From contig PEAG01000017.1 in assembly GCA_002753505.1 (NCBI GenBank), positions 1 to 51,651 of the forward strand: a stretch of DNA of 51,651 nucleotides. Direction: 5' to 3'. The translations under genes were made by a program, and so were the position numbers. Position 1 is the first letter of the stretch; every line of letters begins with the position of its first letter. The DNA comes from Magnetococcales bacterium HCHbin5 (GTDB lineage: Bacteria; Pseudomonadota; Magnetococcia; Magnetococcales; Magnetaquicoccaceae). Below are positions 26,544 through 38,900 of this stretch, in pieces. A model generated the notes under the pieces. It did not search any database and had not been told where the DNA came from. It saw only the letters and a program-made list of their open reading frames with translations.

Positions 26544-26578
26544 GGTTGTGGCCGGTCACCATGCGACCGGCCACAACC
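26544..26578 (-). promoter_or_regulatory. Perfect 14-bp hairpin between DUF3467 and GAF-HlyD genes
   Basis: Arms 26544-26557 and 26565-26578 are perfectly complementary with a 7-nt loop. On the minus strand it lies between the DUF3467 stop (26589) and the GAF-HlyD start (26531). It is GC-rich and lacks a T-run, so an mRNA-stabilising or processing element, or translational control of the next gene, fits better than a terminator. Confidence 0.6.
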
Positions 26579-26588
26579 GCACACCCAA

Positions 26589-26891
26589 TTAGGTTTTCAA
26601 TGGACCGAAGCGGTCCTCGTATTGGCGCAAGGCCATATCCAGCATCATGTGCAGTCGTTTGGCCGCGTAGGGGTTCAGGACCACCCGATTGCTCAAACTG
26701 ACTTTGACCTCTTTTTGCCCCACCTGCCACGCCTGATTGGACCCAAACAGGATCATGACCTCCTCTCGAGTACCCAACACGTTGCAGACATTGGCAAATG
26801 ATGTTTGCATGTTGCTGTCATCCCACACGATGGTTGGCTCTCCATCCGCTGGATTGCGCTGCGTCACCACCGGTTCATTCTCTTTTATCAT
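26589..26891 (-). CDS. DUF3467 family protein
   Basis: 100 residues, matching the usual length of DUF3467 proteins. Family features are SFANVCNVLGTREEVMILFG near residue 30 (the YaN/E-F strand pair) and the C-terminal VSLSNRVVLNPYAAKRLHMM leading to ALRQYEDRFGPL (the R-V/I-x-L/M-S-P-x-x-A-K-x-L ... YE-x-x-F-G consensus). The family has no established biochemical function. No signal peptide or membrane segment. The start is supported by GGAG eight bases upstream. The small cytoplasmic product sits between the giant protein and its presumed machinery, so a chaperone or assembly role for the giant is possible but purely inferred. Confidence 0.82.
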   Translation of the reverse strand: MIKENEPVVTQRNPADGEPTIVWDDSNMQTSFANVCNVLGTREEVMILFGSNQAWQVGQKEVKVSLSNRVVLNPYAAKRLHMMLDMALRQYEDRFGPLKT

Positions 26892-26939
26892 CCGTTTTTC
26901 TCCATGGTTGGATCAGAATTAATCTGTTTAAACAATTGC

Positions 26940-26967
26940 GACGGTCCCCAGACCCCTGCACTTGTTC
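26940..26967 (-). repeat. 3'-end palindromic repeat element, copy 3 (half)
   Basis: Read on the minus strand it starts within the stop codon of the giant gene: ACAAGTGCAGGGGTCTGGGG then ACCGTC, then diverges. Only the 5' core is kept; the second arm of the palindrome found in copies 1 and 2 is absent. Confidence 0.65.
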
Positions 26968-29900
26968 AAGATCCCCAGTCAAACAGGGGACGGTTGCGAC
27001 GGTTGCTGTCGCCTGTTTTATTCTGCTGCTGCCATTGAATTCGACCGGCGGCAGCGGCCATCATGGCACCAGCGGTTTCAAACAATCCTGGCATATCGGC
27101 GGCTGCACCCTGATTCGGTGCCTCACCCTCACCACCATCCTGGGCAGGCGGTGTCGCATTGCCACCCTCCGGGCTGGCAGCCCCACCCTCCGGCCCGGCG
27201 GCGGCTCCCGCCTCACCCGCATTTTGCGCCGGTGCGGCTCCCGCTCCACCCGGAGCTGCTGCCCCACCGGTATCAACCCCGCCGGCATTGGCAGGAGCCG
27301 CACCCGGGCCGACTGCCGCAGGCTGATTCTGATTGCCCAAAGCCCCCCCGACATTGTCCGACGCAGGAGCAGCATTCTGCCCCTGCCCGGTCGCAGCCGG
27401 CGGGTTGGCTCCCGTGGTCGGCGCGCTGCTCTGGCCAGCATCAACGGGTGCAGTTTGGGTCTGGCCGAGCGGGGTGGACAGACTGTTTGCCACACCCCGG
27501 TTGTCATTGACAGCGGATGGCGACAATTGCGGGCCACCCAAGGGGATGATCGAGCCCGTGGCCGCCGGGTTGCTGGTAGCCCCGGAACCCATCAGGCCAC
27601 TGTCACCAACCGTCATGTTGGTGCTCACCGCACCCGGCCCGCTGCCTCCCAGACCACTCATGGGGGTAATGGTTCCCCCGACTCCACCCGTTGCCGGGAC
27701 ATTGGAACTGCCCAGAAGTTGCGCAAAAGAGCCGTTGGTGGTCGACGCAGCGGAGCTGCCATTATTGGGTACGCCACCACCGGCCGCCCCGGCAGCTCCC
27801 CCGCTACTCGACTGGCTGGTGGTTGCATTACCGGCGGGAGTGTTGCCCTGTCCACTGCCTGAACCCGTCGCAGTGGTTGTTGTATTGGCGGTGTTGCTCA
27901 CTGCCGCCGCCACCACGGCATCCACAACGGTTGTCCCGGTCGTGACAGCCGCGCTGGTTGTACCACTGCTGCTCGTCGTCGAAGCGGTCCCTGTCGCAGC
28001 CTCGGTTGCTGTCGTCCCGGTCGTGGTCGTTGTTGTTGTTCCCGTGCTGCTGGTCACCGAGCTGACGCCATTGCCAGTCACCGAAAGGGTCAGGGTCACG
28101 TCGGTACCATCCGCTGCGTGAACCAACAATTTGTCGGTGACCGCATCCTGGCTGCCCATGGCCTTGACCGCGTCATTGTTGGCCAGGGTATAACTCCAGG
28201 CACCCGCCGCCGTCAGGGTCAACGTTCCATACTGACTGCTTACACTGCCGGCTTGAAAGCTACTCTCCCCACTGTCCACATCCACAATGGTGAGCTGCCC
28301 ACTGGCGGTTGGGCTGGTATCCTTGTGGACCGCACCCGTCGAGACCCCGCTCACAACCGGCAGATCGTTGCTGCCCTGCACGGTAACCACCAGCCTGGTT
28401 GTTTGACCGTCCGCAACCGCGACGGTAAACGCATCACTCACCGTCTGACCAGCCCCCAGTTTTTGTACCGCCTCACTGCTGTTGGACAGGGTATAGCTCC
28501 AAAGCCCGCTGGTAGCCAAGGCCAACTGGCCATACGTCCCGGCCTGAGTCGCCGACTGGAAGGTCACCGCTCCGCCGCCCGCATCGGTGGCCACCACCTG
28601 ACCGCTATACTGGGTTGTGCCGTCTTCTGTGACCGTGCCCTGGCTGCTGCCGCTGATCACCACCGGATCGTCTGTGCCCTGAACCGTGATCGAAACCGTC
28701 GAACGGCTGCCATCCGTCGTCTGAACGACAAAGAGATCGGTCTTGCTGTCGCTGGAGTTTAACAGCTGGACAGTCGCCGAACTGTTGTCCAACTGGTAGC
28801 TCCAGGAGCCGTCATCGCCCATGGTCAAAGAGCCATAACCGCCAGCACTGGTACCGGTGACAAAGGTTGCCAGTCCGCCATCCAGCGCGGGATAGGTCAA
28901 CCGGCCGCTGGCACTCAAGGTGGTATCCTCCTTGGCCGTGCCAACACCTGCCAACACCAGCGGAATTTCACTTGTTCCCGAACCGCCCGCTCCGCCCGCT
29001 CCCGCAGGCTGTTTGACCCGGACAAAATCGGTAACCCCCATCTCCTCATATTCACCCAGGGCAACAACGCTGACAATCCGGGACGCGACGGTAATGGTAC
29101 CGCTGCCAGGCAATATTTCATCGCTGCCCGCATGGCCGCCACTCTTGAGGTCAACCCCCGGTCCCCCCAACACCAGGGTGGTACCAAAGGCCGACAGCAT
29201 AAAGGTATCGATGGCGGCCAGATCGTCCACCGTGCCGACATCGGTCGACTGCACCCGACTGGCCACCCCATTGGTAAAATTGATCTGACCATTGTCGCCA
29301 ACCGCAATGCGGTTGCCGGTATCCGCCGTGTTAAAGGTCAGGCTGTCCTTGCCGAGTCCGCCGATCAGATAGCTTTCACCGCCACCCACCACCAGCACGT
29401 CAGTGCCGCCCGCGGTTTCTGCGGTGGAAAAGAGCTGGCCCAGCTTGCCGGTTACAGCCGTTTCAAACACAATCGAACCGGCGTCACCAAAAACAAGATT
29501 GCGATCCCCTTCCACCGTCAGCGTGGTGATACGGTCGGCACCGGCACCACCAAAAACCAGCTTGTCACCGGAACCGGTACGAATGGTATCCGCACCACCC
29601 GTGCGCGGCTGTACCACATCGGCAAACAGATGCTGATAGGTACCGGCACCATCTTTGGCCCGGCGATAATCCAGATTATCGCCGGAAATAATGTCCTGAC
29701 TGCGGGTGGCCCCAATCACGTTGATGCTGTCGTCCGCCATTCCCCCCGCCACCACGTTAAAGTCGGTCAACGGGTTGCCGGTCGGCGCATCCCCGGACAT
29801 GATGAGCGTGATCGTATCCGCACCACCGGTCGACACGTCCGCATCCAGGGTGCTGAAGTTGGTCAAACGCCCCTCATTGTCAAAAAACAGGGAGGCATTA

Positions 29901-32900
29901 TCCCCGGCGACACTGCGCTCGTTGATATTGGTCGCGGCACCATGCACTGAAAGTACCGTAATGGTGTCCGCACCGTAACCGCCGATCACCACCTTGTGGC
30001 CATCGCTGGTCGCCCCACCCGTACCAAGGGAGATGGTGTCATTGCCGCCCACCGCCAGACCAAGGCTGGAGGCTGTTTTCAAAACCCCACTGCCACCGAC
30101 ATCAAACACCAGCGTGGCAGAGTCACCCGTCACCGTTCCCACCCCGCTACCGGCCGTGATCACATCACCACCCATACCACCCACAATGACATGATTGCCG
30201 GAGACCGTCTGCAGCAGATCGCCGCCACCCTGATCAGGCAGCAGACTGCTCAAGGTGAGCAGACGGCCGGCAGTCGTCCGCCGCAGGTCAACGTTGTCAC
30301 CCACCAGTGTAGCGGTGGCCGTCACGCCACTGATGATGAGCGTATCGGTGGACATGCCACCGACCAGCAAGGTTTCGCCCATGTTGCCGGTGATGCTGCC
30401 CGTGGGACCAATGTTGATGCTGTCGGAACCGCCGGTGGAGGCATTCTGGTCTGTTGTGGTCAGATTGGTCAATGCAGCCCGACCGGCACTGTCCACCCCA
30501 AACAACAGGGTGGCATTGTCCCCCACCCCCATCCGCCGGGCGGTACGGGTAGAGTTGACCGCCAACTTGTCCCCCGCAAACCCGCCGATAAAAGTGACCT
30601 CCCCGTCGCCGATGGTGACGGTATCGCCACCACCAAAGCCCAGGGCCAGACTCTCTATCTTTTCCACCAGACCGGAACCGGCCACCGAAAAGTTGAGCTG
30701 ACCGGAATCTCCCAACACGGTCGAACTGTCCGAATCGTTCAGGGTGTTCAGGAGAACGGTATCGCCGCCAAAACCACCCACCACAATTTTTTTGCCCTTG
30801 CCGGAGAGAATGGTATCCCCATCCCCCTGTTCGGGAACCAGACTGGTCAGCAGCAGGTGTTCATAGTTGAGGGAGTGGCGTTTATACTCGGCATTGTCGC
30901 CAAAAATGACATCCTCGCTGGTGGTGTCGGTGCGCACCAGCACCTTGTCCGCCGCCATGCCGCCGATCACCACCTGATAGCCCAGGTTGCCGGTAAAATC
31001 ACGGGCTCCCAGGGTGATGGTATCCGCGCCACCGGTTGCCGCAATGGCATCGGTGGAGGTGATCGTGGTCAAACTGCCCTTGGCATCGAAAACAACCCGG
31101 ACATTGTCACCGGATACGTAACGCCCCGAGTGACCTTTCCGGTAAATATCGATGACCTGCTTCGCCTGCTGATAAACATCCAACACCTCTTGGGCAATCC
31201 CGGTTGTGCTGATCAACTGCCGATGGATGTCGATGATCTGCTGCGCCACCGTGGTCACATTGGCCAGACTGCGGGCAGAGGCAATCGATTTTGCCAACCG
31301 GTACAGATCTCTGACCTGTGGATCAATACCTGCCTCAGCGGGCAGATCAATGGCGTCAGCCGCCGAGGCATCGATGCCGGTCACATCCCGGACCCCGACC
31401 GCATTCGGCACACCAGCCCCAGCCAGGAAACCACCAAAAACAGTCACCGTATCCGCACCATAGCCGCCGATCACCACCTTGTATCCTTCCCGCAAGGTGA
31501 TGGTATCGTCCCCGCCGATAACGGTATCGATACTCTCCATCTGCCGAATGATGCCATTTTTGGCGTCGGTATCAAAATTCAACACACCATTGTCGCCGAT
31601 CACCATATGGTCGCCGTCAACGGCCGAAATGACATCGGTTCCAAAGCCGCCGATGATCACCTTGCCACCGCTGCCGGTGATGATGGTATCGTTACCGCCC
31701 TTGTCGGTCACGGTCGAGACAATCTGCAACATGCGGTTGCGATACAGGGAGCTGGCCGTCGCGCTGGTCCGATGGATCGCGCCATTGTCACCGATCAGTA
31801 CATCTTCACTGGAGGTGGTCAGTTTATCATCGCTGGAGATGGTATCGAACACCTTCAGCAGATCATTTCCCATCCCACCCGCCACCAGATTTTCACCCAG
31901 AATCGCCTTACTCTGATCGACGCCGATGATGATGGTGTCATTATCACCCGTAGTGGCTACGGTGTCGGTTGTCACCAGGTCGGTCAAACCTCCGGTGGTA
32001 TCATAGGTCATCTGGACATTGTCGCCACTGATATGGCGTTTGGAAAGACTGGTCGTCTCAATGGTGATGACGTCCCGCCCGAAACCGCCCACAATCACCT
32101 TGTCGCCGTTGGCGGTTCGGACCGTATCGTTGCCCCCCAGGTTTAACAGGGTGGAGTGGACATCCCGCAGCGCGTAGGCGGTGGCCAGCGTCCCCGCGTT
32201 GCGGTGAATCTCGCCGTTGTCGGCCAGAATGGTGTCAAAACTGGTAGTCACCCCCAAAACCTGAATGGTATCCCCGCCCATGCCGCCGCTGATCAGGTTT
32301 TCGCCCAGATTGGCACTGCTGCCTGCCTGGCCAATGGTGATCAGATCCACATCCCCCGCCCCCGAATCGGTCGAGGCGGTATCGGTCGTCACCAGATCGG
32401 TGAGCCCGCCGGCGGTGTCATAGGTCAGGGTGACATTGTCGCCGCTGATGTGGCGTTTGGATTGGCTGCTGGTATCAACGGTGATGCTGTCCTGCCCCTC
32501 GCCGCCCACAATCACCTTGTCGCCGTTGGCGGTTCGGATCGTATCATTGCCCCCCAGGGTCAACAGGGTGGAGTGGACATCCCGCAGCGCGTAGGCGGTG
32601 GCCACCGCCCCCGCATTGCGGTGAATCTCGCCGTTGTCGGCCAGAATGGTATCAAAACTGGTGGTCGCCCCCAAAACCTGGATGGTATCCCCCCCCATGC
32701 CACCGCTGATCAGGTTTACGCCCAGATTATCGCTGCTGGTTGTCAGACCAATGGTGATCAGATCCGCATCCCCCGCCCCCGAATCGGTCAAGGCGGTATC
32801 GGTCGTTACCAGATCGGTGAGCCCGCCGGTGGTATCATAGGTCAGGGTGACATTGTCGCCACTGATATACCGCTTGGATTGGCTGGTGGTGTTGACGGTG

Positions 32901-35900
32901 ATGCTGTCCTGCCCCTCGCCGCCCACAATCACCTTGTCGCCGTTGGCAGTATGGATAACATCAGCACCCCCCACATCCAACTCGCTGCTACTCACCTGCT
33001 TGAGCAGATTGAAGTCGGTCGACGCCACCGAGTCCCAACGGCTGATCTCCCCGTTGTCCCCCAGAATCACATCGGTACTGTTGGCCGCCCCCGAGGTGAT
33101 GACACCGGTGGTCGCATCCTGACTGGCGGAGACCAGCACGGTGTCCGATCCCACCCCGGCGATGATATAGTTGCTGCCCAGATAACGCGCCACCAGATCG
33201 TTCTGGTTGCCGACAACAATCCTGTCGTTGCCGCCATCACTTCCCAACAGATCCAGGCTTTTGAACGAGATGGCACCACCGTTGACATCGGTATCGATGC
33301 GACCATGGTCCCCGGCGATAAAACGGCTGTTGCCTCCCGTGGAGCTGGCAGCGTTAAAATAGATGGTGTCATTGCCGGAACCGCCAAAGACAATCCCGGA
33401 GCCGCTGCTGAGATTGACCACATCATCGTTCCCCAGTCCACCCGTCTCTGACACCGGGGCCAGGATATAATCCAGCAGATGGCTGCGCCCGGCCGTGGTC
33501 TTGAAGGTGAGTTTGGTCTGGCCCGCCACCGTCGCCTCTTCGGTACGAAATTGAACGGTGCCGTTATCGGCCAGGATAATATTGTTGCTGGTGGCCAGGT
33601 CAGCCCCGGTGATGGTGTCCCTGCCACTGCCCGCCAACACCAGGTTGCTGCCACTGCCCAGGTAGATGGTATCCCCCCCTCCTCCCCGGCTGCCAAAGGT
33701 AGTCGCCGACAGTGCGGTGCGATAGTTGAAATCAACCTCCACCTTGCCCAGATCGGCCATGATGGTGTCGTTGCCCTCCCCGGAGCCGCCGACGTTGATC
33801 AGGTCCCCGCCCAGGGCACCAAAAATCATGTCGTTGCCGCTTCCCCCCTTGAGCGTCTGCTTGCCGGCAACCGACAGGCTGATATTTTCCAGGGTTTGCC
33901 CTTTCCAGATCCAGTTCCGGCTGGCGGCCCCGAACTCAGCCGCCCCTGCAGCCTGCAGGGTCAGATAGTCGGTGACGTTTTGCAGACCACTGGCAGGACG
34001 GGTCTGGCCACTCAGCAAATTTTTGTAGGTGACAAAGGTATCCGCCACCAACAGGTCGTGCGCCGCCTTACCCTCGATAAAATCGGTACCGTTGTTGCCG
34101 ACAATCATGTTGTTGCGACCATCACCCGACAACCGATCCCCTGCCGATCCCCCAAACACATTGTGAAACCCCCGCACGGTAATACTGGTTGCCCCCGCCG
34201 TGCCGAAGGCACTGGCCGCCTCCAGATCAACCCTGACCGCAGAGGTGTACTCGGAAAAATCGATGGTATTGCGCGCATTGGCCGCCTCGTTGCCGGAGGC
34301 GTCATGCCAGGCACCGTTGGCGGTATCCCCGGCCATGGAACCGGTCAAAGAGGCACCATCGCGGATTCGGAATACATCACTGCCCTGACCACCGACAACA
34401 TTTTCAAAGCCGATAAATTTGAAACCACGCCCTGCATTATCCCCCGCTGCCACCATATCCTGGTGGGTTGTGGCATCAAAAGCGGTCTGGGTCATCCCGC
34501 TGGCCGCCCCCTTGACCCAACCGGCATCGGTCGCGGTAACGGTGATCAGCAAATTGGCCGCATCGCCGGAAAAGTCGATCCAGTCACTGCCACTCCCCCC
34601 CTTGACGACATCGATGGTGGTGGTACCGTCCCAGGTGGCCTGGTTGTTGGCACGGGTGGCATTGTAGTAGGCGTCATCAACGTTGATGGCTGCCGTTTGG
34701 GCTGAAAAATCGAGTTCGTTATCGCCGATGATGTCCTCAATGGTCGCCGTACCCCACTCGCCCAGGAAACGATAGCGATCGCTCCCCGTCCCCCCCTGCA
34801 TCAATGTCGTACCACCCCGGGCCAGCAGCAGGTCATTGCCACCACCACCGATCAGGGTGGCATTCCCGGAATCGGAACCGATCAGAATATCGTCTGCCGA
34901 ACCCCCTTTGAGAATATCCGTACCACCGCCTGCAATGAACAACACCGGCAGATCCAGTGCCGACGCATCCAGTGTGTCATCTCCCGCACCGGTATAGGCC
35001 TTGACCCGGGTCACACCGACAAAGGTTTTGGTGTAGGTTTGACCATTCGGCAACAGGGCCTCAATATTGACGGTGCCATTGCTGCCGGTCAGGGTGTAGG
35101 ATTCGTTGCCATCATCAATGCTGCGGCGCAGACGGTCACCGGCATCCTTGTCCACCGAGCTGTTGCCATCAATACTGCCGATGGTCGAACCGGTGTGCAG
35201 GGTCAGCACCGAGCCGTCCATGGAGGCCAACACCGGCTTCTTGGCGGCCGGGTCATGTTCCCACTCAAACAGGGTGACATCCATGAATGTCCACTCATAG
35301 ACCCGGACCCATTCGACCAACAGGTTCAGATCCACATAGGCGGAAATATAGGCCGAGCCCCGCAGGTGCATCTCCACCACATCGAGGGGATCTTCCGAGA
35401 CAGCCGCAATCAACTCCGAGGCGCGATATTTGTTATCCTTGTCCTCGTCATAGATGTCCAGGGTACCCTCCAGCTTGATCCCCCCCTCGACGCCACCCCG
35501 GACAATGACGGCATTGAGTTCCGCAAAGGCGAACAATTTGGCGGTGAGTGTCACCTCCGGCTTGTCCACGCCGTTGACAATGTTGTCGCCGATATAAAAA
35601 CCGTCCAGCATGTCTATGAGATTGTGGCTGTCAAAAAACTTGCTGATCCCGTAGGTGTCATACCCAAAATTAAACATCATATTGACATCAATGTTGCCAC
35701 CGATGCCGACATACAGGGGCGGGTAGACCGGGAAAGAGACCCGGAAACCGACCCCCAGACGCAGGGCCCCAGGCGTATAGGTAACCAGATCAGCCGGCTC
35801 CCCGGTCAACAGGGCAATCACCGACCCGATCGGATCCTCCAGGATGGGAAAGGCCAAGGCACTGCCCGGCTTGTTCAAACGGTTCTGGAAATCGGTAAAG

Positions 35901-38900
35901 GCCTGCTGCGGCGAAACCGTCTGCTGTCCGGGCATGTCAATGTCCGGCAGGTCAATGTTGATATCCGGCAGTGAAGGCAGGGCAGGCAGGCCAAAACCGA
36001 AGCTGAAATCAATGTCGGGCAACAGGTCGAGCAGGCTGATACTGGGCAGCCAGACATCCGGCATGTCGACGGTGATGGTGCGACCGGGATCCACCAAAGC
36101 CGCCAGCAGGCCGGCATCGGAAATAATGCTGGACCACCCCAGGTTGGTCGATTGGGTCTGTTTCCAGATAAACTCCTTGCCCAGGCCGATCCAGTGTACG
36201 GTTGGCCATTTGACCTGGATTTGCGGCAAAAATGGCGCGATGCTGCCAAGATTTACGTTAAATGATGCCCCCGTCAGGTCGATGGTCTTGATGGTGGCCG
36301 GGTCCACAAACGAGGACAGGGCCGCCGGCCAATCCACCGTGCACGTCTCCCCCGCCGCCCACTCCCACGTTCGGGTTCCCACCTGCCAGGTCATCTTGGG
36401 CATCAGGATCTGCAACACCGGCAACACCTGGGTATTGATGTCAAAGCCGGTAGGCAACTCCACTGTCACATCAAAGTGGGGCACAAAACCACCGGTCAGA
36501 ATGTCGGACAACCGCAAATCCTGCCATCCCGCCTTGATATTGAGCCGGAAGGTACCCGTCAAACCATCGATGGTAAAGTCCACCGGCGTCACATCGATGT
36601 AGGGAGCCGGAACCTTGACATCGGCACTCAAGGCAAAATCAAACCCCAGGTCCGGCATGTCCCCCTTGAAAATGGTCAGCAGGGTCGTATCCTGCTGCCA
36701 ACCAACCCCCATGTTGAGGCTGAATTCCAACCCATCCTGGTTGACCGCAATATTTGCCAACTCTTCGTAGGGCAGATCGACCGGTACGTCCAGGTTTGAC
36801 AGGCCGGGAATCTCCGGCAATGCCGACAGATTGAGCTTGCGATCCTTGGTGCCGCTGACGACAAAAGCCTGGGTCACCGGGATCAACATGCCGGCGGTAT
36901 TGGTGGGCAGGTTATCGATCACATCCAACAGGTTGACCATGGCAACGATAAAGTCAATCTGGGAGATGCCACCAAACATGGCCGACATGTCAGAGGCCAG
37001 ATCCACCACCGAATAGTCACGCCCCATGATGTCGGAGAGGCCCGGTATCGGAGTCGTCAAGGCATCGATCACCGGCATGATGGGATCCGTGACATCCTGA
37101 ATCAGGCTGACGATGGGGTTCAAAAAGTTGGTGAAAAAGGTGCCCGCATCCAGGTAGATGTCGGTCATCCAGATGTTCGGGGCACCGGCATGGAACAGAG
37201 TGTCGTAACCGGTGGAGAAAAACTGTTCAATTTTCTGCACATATTGGTTTTTATTGCTCTCCTGCCAGGTCATATGGAAGTCGCCCATGATCTTTGGCAG
37301 GTACCCCTCACCCCCCAGGGAGATCCCCAACTCCATATGCAGGTTGACCTGGGCCTTGGCGTCCCACTCCACCGCCACCAGATCGGACAATTTGGCGGTG
37401 CGCAGGTCGTTGAAGGTCAACCGGCCGTTGGTCAGGCCCGACAGGGCCGAAATGCCAAACAACCCCTTGTCCTTGAGATCCACCGCCAGATTGAGTTGCA
37501 AACGGGTACGCGAACCATCTGCCCCCGAATCCCCGTCGAACAGAGTGGTTGTGCGGCCATAGTTGGCCGACTGCGCCCCCACCAACCGCCCCATCGAATC
37601 GGAGCCGCTGCCCCAAATTCCGGTATCGTTATCCCGGATCCAGCCGTCCCAGTTGTCGGTCAGGGTGCCATTGAGTACAAAAAGCTGGGCATTCAACTCC
37701 GTCGGCTGGCCACTGGCCCCAGGGGCCAGATAGACATTGATCTGGGCCTGAATCTCCTTGACGGCCGGGGTAAAGGTCGGCTTGCCCACCAGCCACAGGT
37801 TGTCGATATGGACATCGTGATGGTTGCTGACCACGCCGGTGGCAATACCTGGCTGGTTCGGGTCGTAACTGGTGATCTCCCCAAGACCGGCGGTGGCTGG
37901 CATATTGGTCACCAGATAAAAACCATCCTTGATGTCAATCCCGAATCCCAAATAGAGATCCCAATCCAACTCCAGCGCAATGCCGCCATCCAACTCCAGA
38001 CTGAGGGGCAGGCCCGGCACGCCAATGTCAAAGCTCAAGTCCAACTGGGGGGTGTAGGTTTGGCCCAGGTGCATGCGAAACTGGATGGCGGTACTTTGCG
38101 CCAGGGCAACCTGGGTGCCCACCTTGATCGCCTCCTCCTTCACTGCCGCTTTCAGCTCGGCCAGACTGGCGGTGACCACCACAGCATTGGGATCGGTCAA
38201 CCGTGCCTGCTGCGTTGCCAGCAGATCGGATTTGAGGGCCAGGGCCGAAGGGGTGAAGGTGGTCATGACATCCGTCAACACCGCTGCCGTCACCCCGGCC
38301 CCGAACACATCCCGCAGCAGGCTCTGGTAGTTGTAGCCGTCCGCCACCTTGTTGGCGATAAAGGTGACAATGTTTTGCAACGAATCAAAAAAGCTTTTAT
38401 CCTGGCCGGTACTCTGCACCACGCTCATCAGGGAGCTGGCCGTCTCGGCCATGCTGTCGATGGAACCGGCAATGTCGTCCAGAATGTGCCGCAGGCTCGA
38501 ATCAATGATCACATCGCCCGCATCGCCGATATAACAGGGGGTGCCATCATCATGGAGGATCGGATCACCATGACTGTCCAGGTTGGGCAGATTTTGTCCA
38601 GCCGTGACCCAGGCGGTGCGCTGACCAGGCAAAACCGCTGGAATCATGGAAGGTTGCGTAATACCTAAATAGTCCGCCAGAGCCGGATCGATCCGTGGGG
38701 CCCCGACGCCGGCGATATATTCCACCACAATATCGTCGGGGGTGACCAGATTGTCCCCGTTGTAGTCCTGGAGAAAATTAAGAAACGGGTTGGAGCTGAT
38801 CTCGGTGGCTTGAATGATAAAATCATGGTTGGTGTCGGTGGTCAGCATGTCGAAGAGAAACATGCGCAAGGCGTTGTCCAGACCGCCATAGATATCCACC

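Noticed and set aside
26966-26970. Mobile-element insertion to explain the repeat elements
   Set aside because: No transposase, target-site duplication or long inverted repeats accompany any of the three copies.
29996-32146. 716-codon plus-strand frame, one of many antisense to the giant gene
   Set aside because: Its apparent repeats mirror those of the giant protein. The minus frame is unbroken for 19.6 kb and shows RTX and VCBS motifs.
31961-32960. Possible CRISPR or mobile repeat
   Set aside because: The 417-bp period is a multiple of three, lies in frame inside a coding sequence and has no spacer-repeat structure.
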